In this document: in pieces, positions 35,005-42,906 of the stretch
Position numbering within the stretch: position 1 is the stretch's first letter
How the letters are laid out: each line of letters starts with the position of its first letter
Assembly (NCBI GenBank): GCA_040500365.1
Contig: CP148031.1
Span: 1,860,001-1,924,000, forward strand
DNA: 64,000 nucleotides
DNA from: Dehalobacter alkaniphilus
GTDB taxonomy: Bacteria; Bacillota; Desulfitobacteriia; Desulfitobacteriales; Syntrophobotulaceae
Direction: 5' to 3'
Position numbers and translations under genes: made by a program
The notes under the pieces: model-generated
Databases searched by the model: none
What the model saw: only the letters and a program-made list of their open reading frames with translations
Told to the model about the DNA's origin: nothing

Positions 35005-35469
35005 ATGGGTGAACAATTGTTTGATCTCGAGGGTGTTGCACATCATTTGACAAATCGTATGGTAAAAGGTCAAGAAATGGACGCCGTCCATAAAGTGAAA
35101 ATAGAATATGGTTTAGCCTTGCTTCTTGGGGTAATGATTGAATTAGTTCTAACCGTAGGGGTATCTGCAATATTCGGTACCATTGTGTATACGCTCGTGA
35201 TAATGTTTTCTGCTTTGGCTTTACGGGTGTTTACCGGCGGTTCTCATTGTTCCAGCTACCGGCGCTGTCTGTTTTTTTCCATGGTTTTCTTTACCGGGTT
35301 GTCATTGGCTGCCAGATGGATCGCATCTCAAATTAACGTATATCCGTTGATCGAAGTGATCCTTATCCCTGCAAACCTCGGAATTCTTTTTCAGGCGTTT
35401 ATGCAGACAGCTATCGGCAAGAATTTTGTATTAGCAAGTGACAAGCTGATGCAAAAGATTGGGATCTAA
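35005..35469 (+). CDS. agrB: Accessory gene regulator B-like membrane peptidase (AgrB)
   Basis: AgrB trims and cyclises the AgrD quorum-sensing propeptide in the membrane. The protein here has about 154 residues and four or so membrane helices. The catalytic pair His81 and Cys88 lies in GGSHCSSYRRC, with the 7-residue spacing typical of AgrB. The start is uncertain: the ATG at 35005 sits right after GGAGG, while a TTG at 35017 would have better spacing. The long upstream extension in the same frame is not convincing. No AgrD-like peptide and no AgrC/AgrA pair is visible on either side. Confidence 0.85.
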   Translation: MGEQLFDLEGVAHHLTNRMVKGQEMDAVHKVKIEYGLALLLGVMIELVLTVGVSAIFGTIVYTLVIMFSALALRVFTGGSHCSSYRRCLFFSMVFFTGLSLAARWIASQINVYPLIEVILIPANLGILFQAFMQTAIGKNFVLASDKLMQKIGI

Positions 35470-35506
35470 TTAAACTATCAAGAGTTTCCATTATCGATGA
35501 TTATGC

Positions 35507-35546
35507 AAAAAAGACATGCACGGATTATTTAGTACATGTCTTTTTT
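35507..35546 (+). terminator. Intrinsic terminator after agrB
   Basis: AAGACATG (35511-35518) pairs with CATGTCTT (35535-35542), with A-run and T-run flanks. It also lies 18 bases beyond the cobT stop and may work for both strands. Confidence 0.75.
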
Positions 35547-35563
35547 ATCTTTCTTTGCAGATT

Positions 35564-36682
35564 TTAGAAGTCTCCGGTGGTAACTGCAGCTTGTTCAAAT
35601 GTGGCCATTTCATCAGCGACTTTAAGGGCTGCCTCGACCATCGGGAACATCAGGGCGGCACCTGTGCCTTCTCCAAGTCTCATATGGAAGTCAAGTTTGG
35701 GTTTAAGCCCAAGCTGATGAAGCGCTAGATGCTGTCCAAGCTCTTCTGAACTATGAGAAGCAATCATATAGGAAGTGGACAGGGGTGCCAGTTTTGCTGC
35801 GGTTATTGCTGCAGCAGATGAAATGATGCCGTCGAGAATAATAGGTACACGTTGATAGGAAGCTTCGAGGATTGCTCCAACGAGCGCAGCAATTTCGAGT
35901 CCGCCGATTTTAGCCAGGGTGTCAATTGGCGTGGCAGGGTCACACTGATTAATTTCGATTGCGCATTTAATCACGTTTTGCTTATTAATCAGGGCATCAT
36001 CTTTTAAGCCTGTTCCGCGGCCGGTAACATCCTCAACAGAGTGACCGGTAAACACAGAGATCAAGGCGGCGCTCGGTGTTGTATTGCCAATACCGACTTC
36101 ACCTGTTGCTAACAGATTAACACCAGAGTCAATCGCATTGGCGGCAATTCTTGCACCTGTCAGTATTGCAAGCATGGCCTCTTGACGACTCATTGCCGGT
36201 CCTTTCGCCATATTGTCTGTTCCATTTTTAACCCGGTAGGCCATAAGCTCAGGAGCATCCAACGGGGTGGCAATGCCGATGTCCGTACTGATAACATCTG
36301 CTCCGGCATTCCGGGCGAGGACATTGATACCTGCACCGCCATTCAGGTAACTATAGAACATTTGTTTCGTGATTTCCTGAGGTGCAGCACTGACGCCTTC
36401 GACGACAACACCATGATCTCCGGCCATAAGCAGGACTGCTTTTTTATTGATTTTTGGATGCGTGGTGCCAAATATGCCTGCGAGCTGTTGTGCTATATCC
36501 TCTAAGACACCTAAGCTTCCGAGGGGCTTGATTTTCGCGTCTACACGGCTTTTCATGCCTGCCAAGGCTTCCTGATTGAGCGCTTTGATTCCACCCATCA
36601 GTTCTTGCAAGGCAATTTCAAGTTCCTGCTCAGTCGCATTTTTCAGATTTTCCAAACCATGAAATTTTGTAAGGCTGCTCAT
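35564..36682 (-). CDS. cobT: Nicotinate-nucleotide:dimethylbenzimidazole phosphoribosyltransferase
   Basis: This enzyme activates the lower ligand base for cobalamin by making alpha-ribazole phosphate. It has 372 residues. Family motifs are visible: KPLGSLGVLEDIA, GDHGVVVEGVSAAPQEIT, GGAGINVLAR, GEVGIGNTTPSAAL and GLKPKLDFHMRLGEGTGAAL. The C-terminal catalytic Glu lies in RLGEGTGAA. GGAGG is 8 bases before the ATG. It is controlled by the cobalamin riboswitch and attenuator hairpin at 36721-36946. Alone, it suggests salvage or completion of corrinoids rather than full synthesis at this locus. Confidence 0.95.
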   Translation of the reverse strand: MSSLTKFHGLENLKNATEQELEIALQELMGGIKALNQEALAGMKSRVDAKIKPLGSLGVLEDIAQQLAGIFGTTHPKINKKAVLLMAGDHGVVVEGVSAAPQEITKQMFYSYLNGGAGINVLARNAGADVISTDIGIATPLDAPELMAYRVKNGTDNMAKGPAMSRQEAMLAILTGARIAANAIDSGVNLLATGEVGIGNTTPSAALISVFTGHSVEDVTGRGTGLKDDALINKQNVIKCAIEINQCDPATPIDTLAKIGGLEIAALVGAILEASYQRVPIILDGIISSAAAITAAKLAPLSTSYMIASHSSEELGQHLALHQLGLKPKLDFHMRLGEGTGAALMFPMVEAALKVADEMATFEQAAVTTGDF

Positions 36683-36720
36683 TTAAAAACCTCCAATTAA
36701 ATATTTAAAAATAAATAAAA

Positions 36721-36748
36721 CCCCACCACAAATATTCTTGTGGTCGGG
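36721..36748 (-). terminator. Attenuator hairpin of the cobalamin riboswitch
   Basis: On the minus strand CCCGACCACAA pairs with TTGTGGTGGGG (one mismatch) and is followed by TTTTATTTATT. It lies between the aptamer and cobT, the place of a riboswitch-controlled intrinsic terminator. Confidence 0.8.
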
Positions 36749-36752
36749 ATTT

Positions 36753-36946
36753 TGCCGTCATCACCGCCGCTTTCCATTACCCAGGAAAGACTTTTACCTC
36801 TTAGGCAGGCCTCCTGACTCAGACTCAAACGTCCTGAACGCACCTTCCCAGCATACGCCAGTGGATCAGCGGGGACTCGTCTATACAGTGGTGGGTCCGT
36901 ATCGGATTAGACCGATTTTCCTATTCTCCCCTTAGTGGGGCACCTA
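36753..36946 (-). ncRNA. Cobalamin riboswitch
   Basis: On the minus strand the leader carries the conserved core GAGTCAGGAGGCCTGCC and a B12-box-like GATCCACTGGCGTATGCTGG, plus the closing region near GGTGATGAC. Together these are diagnostic of the AdoCbl aptamer. It sits 70-264 bases before cobT and is followed by an attenuator, so high cobalamin should switch cobT off. Confidence 0.9.
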
Positions 36947-37055
36947 AGATTGTATAAATATATTCAACTTCTATTAAGATAACGAAAATCATAAATAAAG
37001 TCAAGTCAAATTAATTTTTAAATAATCACTCAATCTGGCAATCGCTGTTAATTAA

Positions 37056-37084
37056 TGGTTATTTGTAATGATCTATGGTATAAT
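37056..37084 (+). promoter_or_regulatory. Promoter of the MtrH-family gene
   Basis: TATAAT at 37079-37084 carries a TGG extension just before it; a weak -35 TGGTTA lies 17 bases upstream. The gene starts 40 bases downstream. Confidence 0.5.
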
Positions 37085-37123
37085 ACGATTTGCTAAATCA
37101 TCCAAAGAGATATCGGAGAAAAA

Positions 37124-38077
37124 ATGTTTAAATATGACTTAACACCAAAAGTTTGCCGTATCTGTGACATGATTATCGGTGGCCAACCTGGAGATAATCC
37201 GCCTCTGCTGATATCCTCAATGTTTCATAATGGAGACCGTATTCTGGAAAGCCGCCGTGACAGGAAATTTGATCGTGAAAAAGCCCGTTCATACATTCTC
37301 AGGCAGGAAGAGCTGTCCGATCAGACAGGGATACCTGCCATAGTAGCTATGACAGCGGTTTCCGCAGATGAGATGAAGGAATATATTGATTTTTACCTTA
37401 CAATCAGCAACCGCCCTTTTGCTATTGACATTTGGGGCGAAAAAGCGCGTCTTGATGCGGCAGAATATGCTGCCGGTCTTGGTATTCAGGACAAAATTTT
37501 ATATAACAGCATTACACCCTGGGATAAAGACATGATCGGCCAGGCAGCGGCATTAAAAGAATTGGGAATCAAACACGCGGTCCTGCAGGTCTTTGATGAA
37601 ACGAACCAGACTCCTTCCGGCAGGGTACAGGCATGCCGTGAAATGCTGACAGCCATTGGAGCGAAAGATTTTGCCTCGGTCTTGATCGATACGACAGTCA
37701 TGAATCTTCCGTCCATTTCTTTTTCAGCCCTGGCAGGCAAACAAATCAAAGCGGAAACCGGTTGGCCGGTTGGATCAGCTCCTGCTAATGGGACGTATAT
37801 GTGGAAAGAAAGCCGGGAGATATGGGGTGGGGAAGGCTTTTCTGCCATGAATGCTGCAGTGCATGCAGTATCGGCCGTCCTGTGGAGCGATTTCTTATTT
37901 TATGGTCCGATCAAAGCGGCTCCAAGCGTACTGCCTGCTGTAGCGGCAGCTTCAATGATAGTTTCAACTTTGGCTTATGACGAAAGCCAGGAGCTGCCGG
38001 CTAATCCTACTCATCCGTTGAATAAATATTTTTATGATTTTGCACAGAAACTGGTAGAATTCGATAAAACCAAATAA
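37124..38077 (+). CDS. MtrH/MtgA-family methylcorrinoid:tetrahydrofolate methyltransferase
   Basis: The 317-residue protein belongs to the family of methanogen MtrH and of Desulfitobacterium MtgA. It begins KVCRICDMIIGGQPGDNPPLL and contains IWGEKARLDAAEYA, YNSITPWDKD, GWPVGSAPANGTYMW and DFLFYGPIKAAPSV, the conserved TIM-barrel segments. Established members move a methyl group between a methylcorrinoid protein and tetrahydrofolate (or tetrahydromethanopterin). No corrinoid protein or MttB-type methyltransferase is next to it, so partner and methyl source are unknown. It is transcribed away from the cobT riboswitch locus, fitting a B12-dependent function. Confidence 0.82.
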   Translation: MFKYDLTPKVCRICDMIIGGQPGDNPPLLISSMFHNGDRILESRRDRKFDREKARSYILRQEELSDQTGIPAIVAMTAVSADEMKEYIDFYLTISNRPFAIDIWGEKARLDAAEYAAGLGIQDKILYNSITPWDKDMIGQAAALKELGIKHAVLQVFDETNQTPSGRVQACREMLTAIGAKDFASVLIDTTVMNLPSISFSALAGKQIKAETGWPVGSAPANGTYMWKESREIWGGEGFSAMNAAVHAVSAVLWSDFLFYGPIKAAPSVLPAVAAASMIVSTLAYDESQELPANPTHPLNKYFYDFAQKLVEFDKTK

Positions 38078-38116
38078 AAAACAATTGTCGTAATTTTGTA
38101 AGTGAATGTATAGGAC

Positions 38117-38173
38117 AAACAGCTCCTTTCTGAAGTGGATCCTGTTGAGGATACTGCCTGGAAGGAGCTGTTT
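38117..38173 (+). terminator. Long-stem terminator after the MtrH-family gene
   Basis: AAACAGCTCCTT (38117-38128) pairs perfectly with AAGGAGCTGTTT (38162-38173); an AT-rich tract follows. Confidence 0.7.
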
Positions 38174-38286
38174 ATATATTTATATATTAGAAATTATTTC
38201 TACTTTTTCACAAGGAGTTATTTTTAACTATACCTTACCATATATTGGTACTGTTGCTGTAATCGGATAAAAGTGAGGGCAATAAT

Positions 38287-39141
38287 TTGATTATAAAAGA
38301 CATATTTGAAACGTTTTTGTCTAAAACACTTTATCAGCTAAAACGGTTAAATGCCAGACAAATATGGGGGATATTCATCGCACTGATCGCAGTATTCATT
38401 GGCCTTTATTTCTGTGAGGAGTTATTTCTAAGCAATCCTGTAGGGATAAATATAGATCATCTAGGTGTCTTTGCCCAAATTCTTCAAGCACCCGTATTTC
38501 AAGCGATAAGAATCGTCTTATATATTTTATTATGGTTATTAATGATTAAGCTGCCGTTTCTAAGTTTTAAAACGATTGGCATTAAAACACCTTACGGAGA
38601 GCTTAGCATGGAGGCTATATTGTCTGAGTCTGCCGTTATTAAAAATGCCATGCTGAATGAAGTCAGTGTTGCCTTGATGGGGATATTAAGAATCTTAAAT
38701 AACGCATCGATAATGGAAATGATTGAAGATATCAAAAACATTGGAAAAGAAATTACGGATCCATATTTTATTAAAAGTATAACAAAGGTAATCAATATCC
38801 AATTTAAACTATATACTATTAGAAAGACACACTGCAATTATCTGATTGTATCTGAAGAGATTGCCTCATATAATAAAGTACCGATTGTGAATAGAGCCAC
38901 ATTAAAGGAGCTGGCTCAGGAATCGATTATTAATAAGGACTTTAGGATCAGCGACGACGCATCAATCATGGCTGTTCCCTTATTCTTTAGAAGTGAGATA
39001 TGCGCCATCATCTACGTTCAAAGCGAAAAGTATCTGTTTCAGCAGGTCGATGCTATGATCATCGATAGTATCTGGAACAACATCTGTCATAACAACGAAG
39101 CCTATGAGGAATTGGTAATTAATCGTGAACGAGATATTTAA
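38287..39141 (+). CDS. Membrane protein with two TM segments and a GAF-like cytoplasmic domain
   Basis: A TTG start at 38287 is supported by GAGGG seven bases upstream. Two hydrophobic helices (about 28-46 and 68-90) are followed by a soluble region of about 190 residues. That region ends DDASIMAVPLFFRSEICAIIYVQSE, the pattern of the last strands of a GAF domain (a sensory fold). There is no output domain. A small 57-residue protein starts 17 bases after its stop on the same strand, so the two form a pair. Function unknown; a signal-sensing membrane protein is the most I can say. Confidence 0.6.
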   Translation: MIIKDIFETFLSKTLYQLKRLNARQIWGIFIALIAVFIGLYFCEELFLSNPVGINIDHLGVFAQILQAPVFQAIRIVLYILLWLLMIKLPFLSFKTIGIKTPYGELSMEAILSESAVIKNAMLNEVSVALMGILRILNNASIMEMIEDIKNIGKEITDPYFIKSITKVINIQFKLYTIRKTHCNYLIVSEEIASYNKVPIVNRATLKELAQESIINKDFRISDDASIMAVPLFFRSEICAIIYVQSEKYLFQQVDAMIIDSIWNNICHNNEAYEELVINRERDI

Positions 39142-39157
39142 GAGGGGGAGGGGATTA

Positions 39158-39331
39158 ATGAATATGCGAAAATCTTATAAGGTAAAGGAAATTATTGAAA
39201 CAGCTGAAAAAGAAGACTACGGGTTCCTCAAGATTCTGCCTCAATTGCGTGAAAATAAGGTAACCGTGAAGCCGAATCTACAGTTTAAGAAACAGTTAAA
39301 AGAAGAATTCAGGCAAATTCTAGGTTTATAA
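39158..39331 (+). CDS. Small basic protein, 57 residues, partner of the GAF-like gene
   Basis: The ATG at 39158 follows a very strong GAGGGGGAGGGG. The protein is rich in Lys and Glu (KVKEIIETAEKEDYGFLKIL, then a KQLKEEFRQIL tail), predicted mostly helical, with no cysteines or membrane segment. I do not recognise a family. Its close spacing to the preceding gene suggests a two-gene unit. Confidence 0.6.
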   Translation: MNMRKSYKVKEIIETAEKEDYGFLKILPQLRENKVTVKPNLQFKKQLKEEFRQILGL

Positions 39332-39336
39332 TTAAA

Positions 39337-40827
39337 CTAATATGCTCTTTTTACCCCTGTTAATTCAGCAGAGAACGTATCAAGCGCCACTAAGTCGCTA
39401 GGGTTTAGCTCTTTGACAGAAGCTTTCCCCAAGCCACGAATGGCTTGTTCCATTTCAACAGCCATAGAACGTAAGACATTGGATACTCTTTCAGCGCTTA
39501 AGTTTATGTTCAGCTTTTTGTTATATTTCGATGCATAGCTAACAAGGACTGTAGGAGGTTCCCAGGGGATTACTTTTTGATGCTGCTTGTTGGCTAAGGC
39601 ATATAAGGGGACGGTACCCAGATAAATAGCATCGGCACCAAGCGCTAGTGCTTTTAAACAGTTTCCGGGATTAAAATAGCCGCCAGAGACAATCAGACTT
39701 ATCTGCTCTCGAACTCCGCGGTTTTGTAAGTAACGGACCGCGCGAACTAACGCATGGAGACTGGGAATTCCAAAGTCATCCTGCATTGTGGGGTTGGAGA
39801 CAAGAGATCCGCCTTGCGTTCCGTCGACGGCAATGACATCAAACCCTGCATCTACAGCTAAACCTAAATCTTCTTCAATTTTATCTGTGGCCATTAATTT
39901 CAGAGCAATAGGTATTCCATTCGCTTTATTACGCAGGTTATTGACCAGTATGGGCCAATCTGCGGCACTTTGTACACCGGGAGGAGCAGGTAGACCCGAT
40001 ATCCCTTGATTGCGGGATAAACCCATGAGTTTACGTGCTTTGCCTTTAATTTCATCCGGAGCTACATAGAAGACGCCTTTTTGCCCTCCTTGCGAAATAT
40101 GTACTTCCAGCATGTCCGCAGAGGCAATCTCTTGATCCGTGCGTAAGCCCCATGGCCAATTGGCAATTTGCAAAATATATTTATCCGCTTCGTCGCGTTC
40201 TTCTTTCAGATAGGGGCCTTCACCGGAGTTTGTAGCTGTCCCTGCTAGCTTTGCTCCCCTGGCTAAAGCTATTTTTGCGGGCTCGCTTAGAGCGATTCCA
40301 TAAGCCATTCCAGAAATAAGAAGAGGTATATTGACTGTAAGAGGCTTGGCTGACTTAGGGCCCAGTGTCACTTTCATATCAACTGCGGTCTCGCCTGATT
40401 TAGAGAGCATCGTCATTTGAGGTGGAACAAACATAAGGTTATCGAACCCGTCAAACCTTTTTGAACTGCCAATTGGCCTGTTGATCGTTGTCCCTTGTGT
40501 TGCCCTTAAGTTGTTTTCAACAATGTTTTGAACACCGGCCCGATGAATGGCAGTCCATAGCTCCATGACGTTTTTACCGTATTCATCTGTTGTTAAAATA
40601 GTAATTGCTTTTGCTACATTTTTTTGAATTAACTTACGCGTTAGTGGTCCGGTAGTTATTAAAGCTAGCGGTAAAGATGCCAGCATTATTTTTCGATTTT
40701 TTGCCCGGCGGATTTTTAGGGACTTTTGTTCTTTGTGATGGCCAATTGCGTAACCGGCTGTTAAAATGGCTGCAATGGAGCAGAGACTCTTAAATGAAAA
40801 ATTGAAATCTCGCGAATCTTTATTCAT
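39337..40827 (-). CDS. FMN-binding glutamate-synthase-like protein with N-terminal membrane segments
   Basis: The 496-residue protein has one or two hydrophobic segments at the N-terminus (about 14-28 and 47-63). The glutamate synthase central TIM-barrel domain follows: SGMAYGIALSEPAKIALARGA, TNSGEGPYLKEERD, QISQGG-like VHISQGGQKGV, and the FMN site AVDGTQGGS. It lacks the glutaminase domain and the Fe-S cysteine cluster of full GltB, so amidotransfer is unlikely. Homologues are annotated as FMN-binding glutamate synthase family, with the reaction unknown. GAGGT precedes the ATG at 40827. Monocistronic. Confidence 0.82.
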   Translation of the reverse strand: MNKDSRDFNFSFKSLCSIAAILTAGYAIGHHKEQKSLKIRRAKNRKIMLASLPLALITTGPLTRKLIQKNVAKAITILTTDEYGKNVMELWTAIHRAGVQNIVENNLRATQGTTINRPIGSSKRFDGFDNLMFVPPQMTMLSKSGETAVDMKVTLGPKSAKPLTVNIPLLISGMAYGIALSEPAKIALARGAKLAGTATNSGEGPYLKEERDEADKYILQIANWPWGLRTDQEIASADMLEVHISQGGQKGVFYVAPDEIKGKARKLMGLSRNQGISGLPAPPGVQSAADWPILVNNLRNKANGIPIALKLMATDKIEEDLGLAVDAGFDVIAVDGTQGGSLVSNPTMQDDFGIPSLHALVRAVRYLQNRGVREQISLIVSGGYFNPGNCLKALALGADAIYLGTVPLYALANKQHQKVIPWEPPTVLVSYASKYNKKLNINLSAERVSNVLRSMAVEMEQAIRGLGKASVKELNPSDLVALDTFSAELTGVKRAY

Positions 40828-40935
40828 GTAATGTTACCTCACGTGTAATGCTTAGTTCGAAGAGTTCGAATACCTTTTTATTATGTTTCATTGATTGATG
40901 AGAGCCCGGCTGTTATAGTAAAGAAAGTATTTTTA

Positions 40936-40998
40936 TGTTATAATGAACTTAGTTTAATAAAGCAAAACTAAGAGGTTCGATTCCGAACCCTTTTTCTT
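40936..40998 (+). promoter_or_regulatory. Promoter and leader hairpin upstream of the interrupted zinc-ribbon gene
   Basis: TGTTATAAT at 40936-40944 is an extended -10. Thirty bases later GGTTCG-ATTC-CGAACC (40974-40989) forms a tight hairpin followed by CTTTTTCTTTT, the form of an intrinsic terminator inside the leader. Two TTCGAA sites also lie at 40857-40871. An attenuated leader is possible. Confidence 0.4.
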
Positions 40999-41206
40999 TT
41001 CCCTTATTAAAGAACTTGGATTCTGGACAACATAACATTAACTTTTTTGTGGAAGTGAAAAAAATGAGACATCAAAAATTAAGACGCAGTAATGCTCAAG
41101 GCTATCTTAAAGGTCATCAGGATGCTGAATTTCAACGATGTGAATTCTGTAATGTGCCGATATTCCGTAACGCTTGTAGTGATGAAAGTGGATTGTCAAC
41201 AGTAAA

Positions 41207-42040
41207 CTAGACAGATTTGTTAAGGTAAATGGTTTTATACTCCAGAGGACTAAGGTAGCCTAGTGTTGAATGAATTCGCTTTTCATTGAACCACTTAATA
41301 TAAGACTTCAATTCATTCTCTAGGTGTTCCAGTGATACAAAGCGTCGGTTTTTCACAAACTCTGTCTTAACTAGTTTGAAGGTAGCCTCGGATACGGCGT
41401 TATCATAAGGACAGCCCTTCATACTCAAAGAACGCTGAATATTAAAGGTTGAAATTACTTCATCAATTAGCTGGTTTTTAAACTCGCTGCCACGGTCTGT
41501 ATGAAACATCCTAATATTATGTAGATTGGACTTCACGCTAGCAAAAGCCCGATATACCAGGGCAGCGTCTTTCGCTTTGCCACAGCTCTGTCCAATTATC
41601 TCCCGATTAAATAAATCAACGAGAAGGCAGATATAATGCCATTTGGTTCCTACTCGAACATATGTCAGGTCGCTAACAACGGTCTCCAATGGCACCGCTT
41701 TTTCAAATTCCCGATTCAATTCATTCTTGATTTCAGCTTCGTTGCATTTGGTTTTGAATGGCTTATATTGAGCTACTGTGTATGTTGAAACTAAGCCATT
41801 TTTCTTCATCAATCGACCGATTCGGCGACGAGAGACTGTTAAATTCTTCTTTTGAAGCTCAATCTTAATCTTTCTGGTACCATAGACCCGTTGATTTGAT
41901 TCAAAAATCTCGATAACGTGCTGCTCAACATCGTCTTCAACTTCCTGATAGGTTGATTTGTAGTAATAACTACTGCGATTCACTTGTAGGACTTTACACA
42001 TTGCTGATACCGAGTATTTGTGGGCATTTTGCCTTATCAC
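41207..42040 (-). CDS. IS3-family transposase OrfB (integrase catalytic domain)
   Basis: The 277-residue protein has an HTH_21 segment (VYGTRKIKIELQKKNLTVSRRRIGRLMKK), then an rve integrase core with the DDE residues. The first Asp is in VVSDLTYV, the second in FHTDRGSEF, and the Glu in NAVSEATFKLVKTE. The GTG at 42040 lies just after the orfA stop. The frames allow -1 slippage near CGAAAG to make an OrfAB fusion, as in other IS3 elements. Confidence 0.93.
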   Translation of the reverse strand: MIRQNAHKYSVSAMCKVLQVNRSSYYYKSTYQEVEDDVEQHVIEIFESNQRVYGTRKIKIELQKKNLTVSRRRIGRLMKKNGLVSTYTVAQYKPFKTKCNEAEIKNELNREFEKAVPLETVVSDLTYVRVGTKWHYICLLVDLFNREIIGQSCGKAKDAALVYRAFASVKSNLHNIRMFHTDRGSEFKNQLIDEVISTFNIQRSLSMKGCPYDNAVSEATFKLVKTEFVKNRRFVSLEHLENELKSYIKWFNEKRIHSTLGYLSPLEYKTIYLNKSV

Positions 42041-42042
42041 GT

Positions 42043-42327
42043 CTACTTTCGTCCCATGATCAGCGCGGCTTGCTTTAAAATATCATTTTCCATCAACAAG
42101 CGCTGGTTTTCTTTGCGAAGTTTTATGAGTTCTTTCTGTTCATCACTAAGATTATCTTTTTCACGAAATGAACCTGTTTTCTCATGTTGTTTCGTCCATC
42201 TGTCAAAGGTTGAACCACCTATATCATATTCCTTCAGAATTTCGGCTCTCGGTTTGCCGTTCAGATATAACTGAACCATTTGATTCTTGAATTCATCGGT
42301 AAAAGATCTTCGTTCTCTTTTGGTCAT
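42043..42327 (-). CDS. IS3-family transposase OrfA (helix-turn-helix)
   Basis: The 94-residue protein has an HTH_Tnp_1 domain (RRSFTDEFKNQMVQLYLNG, then GGSTFDRWTKQ) and a C-terminal leucine zipper-like helix. It binds the IS ends. It begins inside the right end of the element and is read toward orfB. Confidence 0.92.
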   Translation of the reverse strand: MTKRERRSFTDEFKNQMVQLYLNGKPRAEILKEYDIGGSTFDRWTKQHEKTGSFREKDNLSDEQKELIKLRKENQRLLMENDILKQAALIMGRK

Positions 42328-42550
42328 TGTCTTTTGCTCCTTTGATTATTACTTTTAATTTACAAGACCTTAAGAAAACTGTCCAGTTTAGTGTAGCCTA
42401 TTCAAAGAAGTATTAGTGCTTTTCAAGGTAAAGGAAAGATACTATGTAACAAATGTGCTGACATAATTGGAAATATGCCTGAAGAACAAGCACTTCAGGC
42501 TTTGAATAACGCATCTGAGACTTACCCCAAAAGAGTACCATAACCGGAAA

Positions 42551-42583
42551 AATAGCACCGTATAAAAAATAAACAGTGCTATT
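42551..42583. terminator. Bidirectional terminator between the zinc-ribbon remnant and csp
   Basis: AATAGCAC (42551-42558) pairs with GTGCTATT (42576-42583) across an A-rich loop. It lies between convergent genes. Confidence 0.65.
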
Positions 42584-42597
42584 ATAAAGATATATTT

Positions 42598-42795
42598 TTA
42601 AGAAAGAGTTACATTTGTTGCCTGGAGCCCGCGTTGTCCTTTTTCTACATCAAATTGTACTTTTTGACCTTCATTGAGTGATTTATATCCTTGGGATTTA
42701 ATAGATGAAAAATGAACAAACACATCCTGTCCGCCATCTCCTTCGATAAATCCGAATCCCTTTTCAGAGTTGAACCACTTAACAGTCCCATACAT
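42598..42795 (-). CDS. csp: Cold-shock protein (CspA/CspB family)
   Basis: The 65-residue single OB-fold protein carries both RNA-binding motifs, KGFGFIE (RNP1) and VFVHF (RNP2). It begins MYGTVKWFNSEKGFGFI, so the ATG at 42795 is the start; GGAGG lies 8 bases before it. It is an RNA chaperone that melts structures at low temperature or on growth-phase change. The 111-bp divergent space with truA holds its short leader. Confidence 0.95.
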   Translation of the reverse strand: MYGTVKWFNSEKGFGFIEGDGGQDVFVHFSSIKSQGYKSLNEGQKVQFDVEKGQRGLQATNVTLS

Positions 42796-42906
42796 GGAAC
42801 ACACCTCCAAATTGTTTTTATTTCATTATTATTATGTTGATCGTTGTAGTAAGTTATTCTAGGGATAATTAAGACATTTAAAAAAATATAGAAAGGCAGA
42901 CTCTAA

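Larger units (their letters stand above)
41195..42398 (-). mobile_element. IS3-family (IS150-like) insertion sequence, about 1.2 kb
   Basis: Imperfect terminal inverted repeats of about 25 bp (left: CAGTAAACTAGACAG..., right complement: CACTAAACTGGACAG..., both leading to TTAAGG) enclose orfA and orfB on the minus strand. ATT lies next to both ends (41192-41194 and 42400-42402), a possible 3-bp target duplication. Both open frames are intact, so the element may be active. Confidence 0.85.
41064..42543 (+). pseudogene. Zinc-ribbon protein gene split by an IS3-family element
   Basis: The ATG at 41064 opens a frame that reads to QRCEFCNVPIFRNACSDESG at the IS edge. Beyond the element a frame resumes at 42400 with QRSISAFQGKGKILCNKCADIIG and ends at 42543. 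Together they make a small protein of about 90 residues with CEFC and CNKC, a two-CxxC zinc ribbon. The cold-shock gene is adjacent but on the opposite strand. Rejoining with the apparent ATT target duplication leaves the halves one base out of frame, so the edges are not exactly placed or a second indel has occurred. Confidence 0.75.

Noticed and set aside
35470..35563. AgrD propeptide after agrB
   Set aside because: The only short frame there is about 11 residues and lacks the Cys/Ser thiolactone core and amphipathic leader of AgrD.
40970..40990. GGTTCGATTCC, which looks like a tRNA T-arm
   Set aside because: The flanks do not give a 5-bp T-stem or an acceptor stem and there is no anticodon arm upstream; it is the hairpin GGTTCG/CGAACC followed by T residues.
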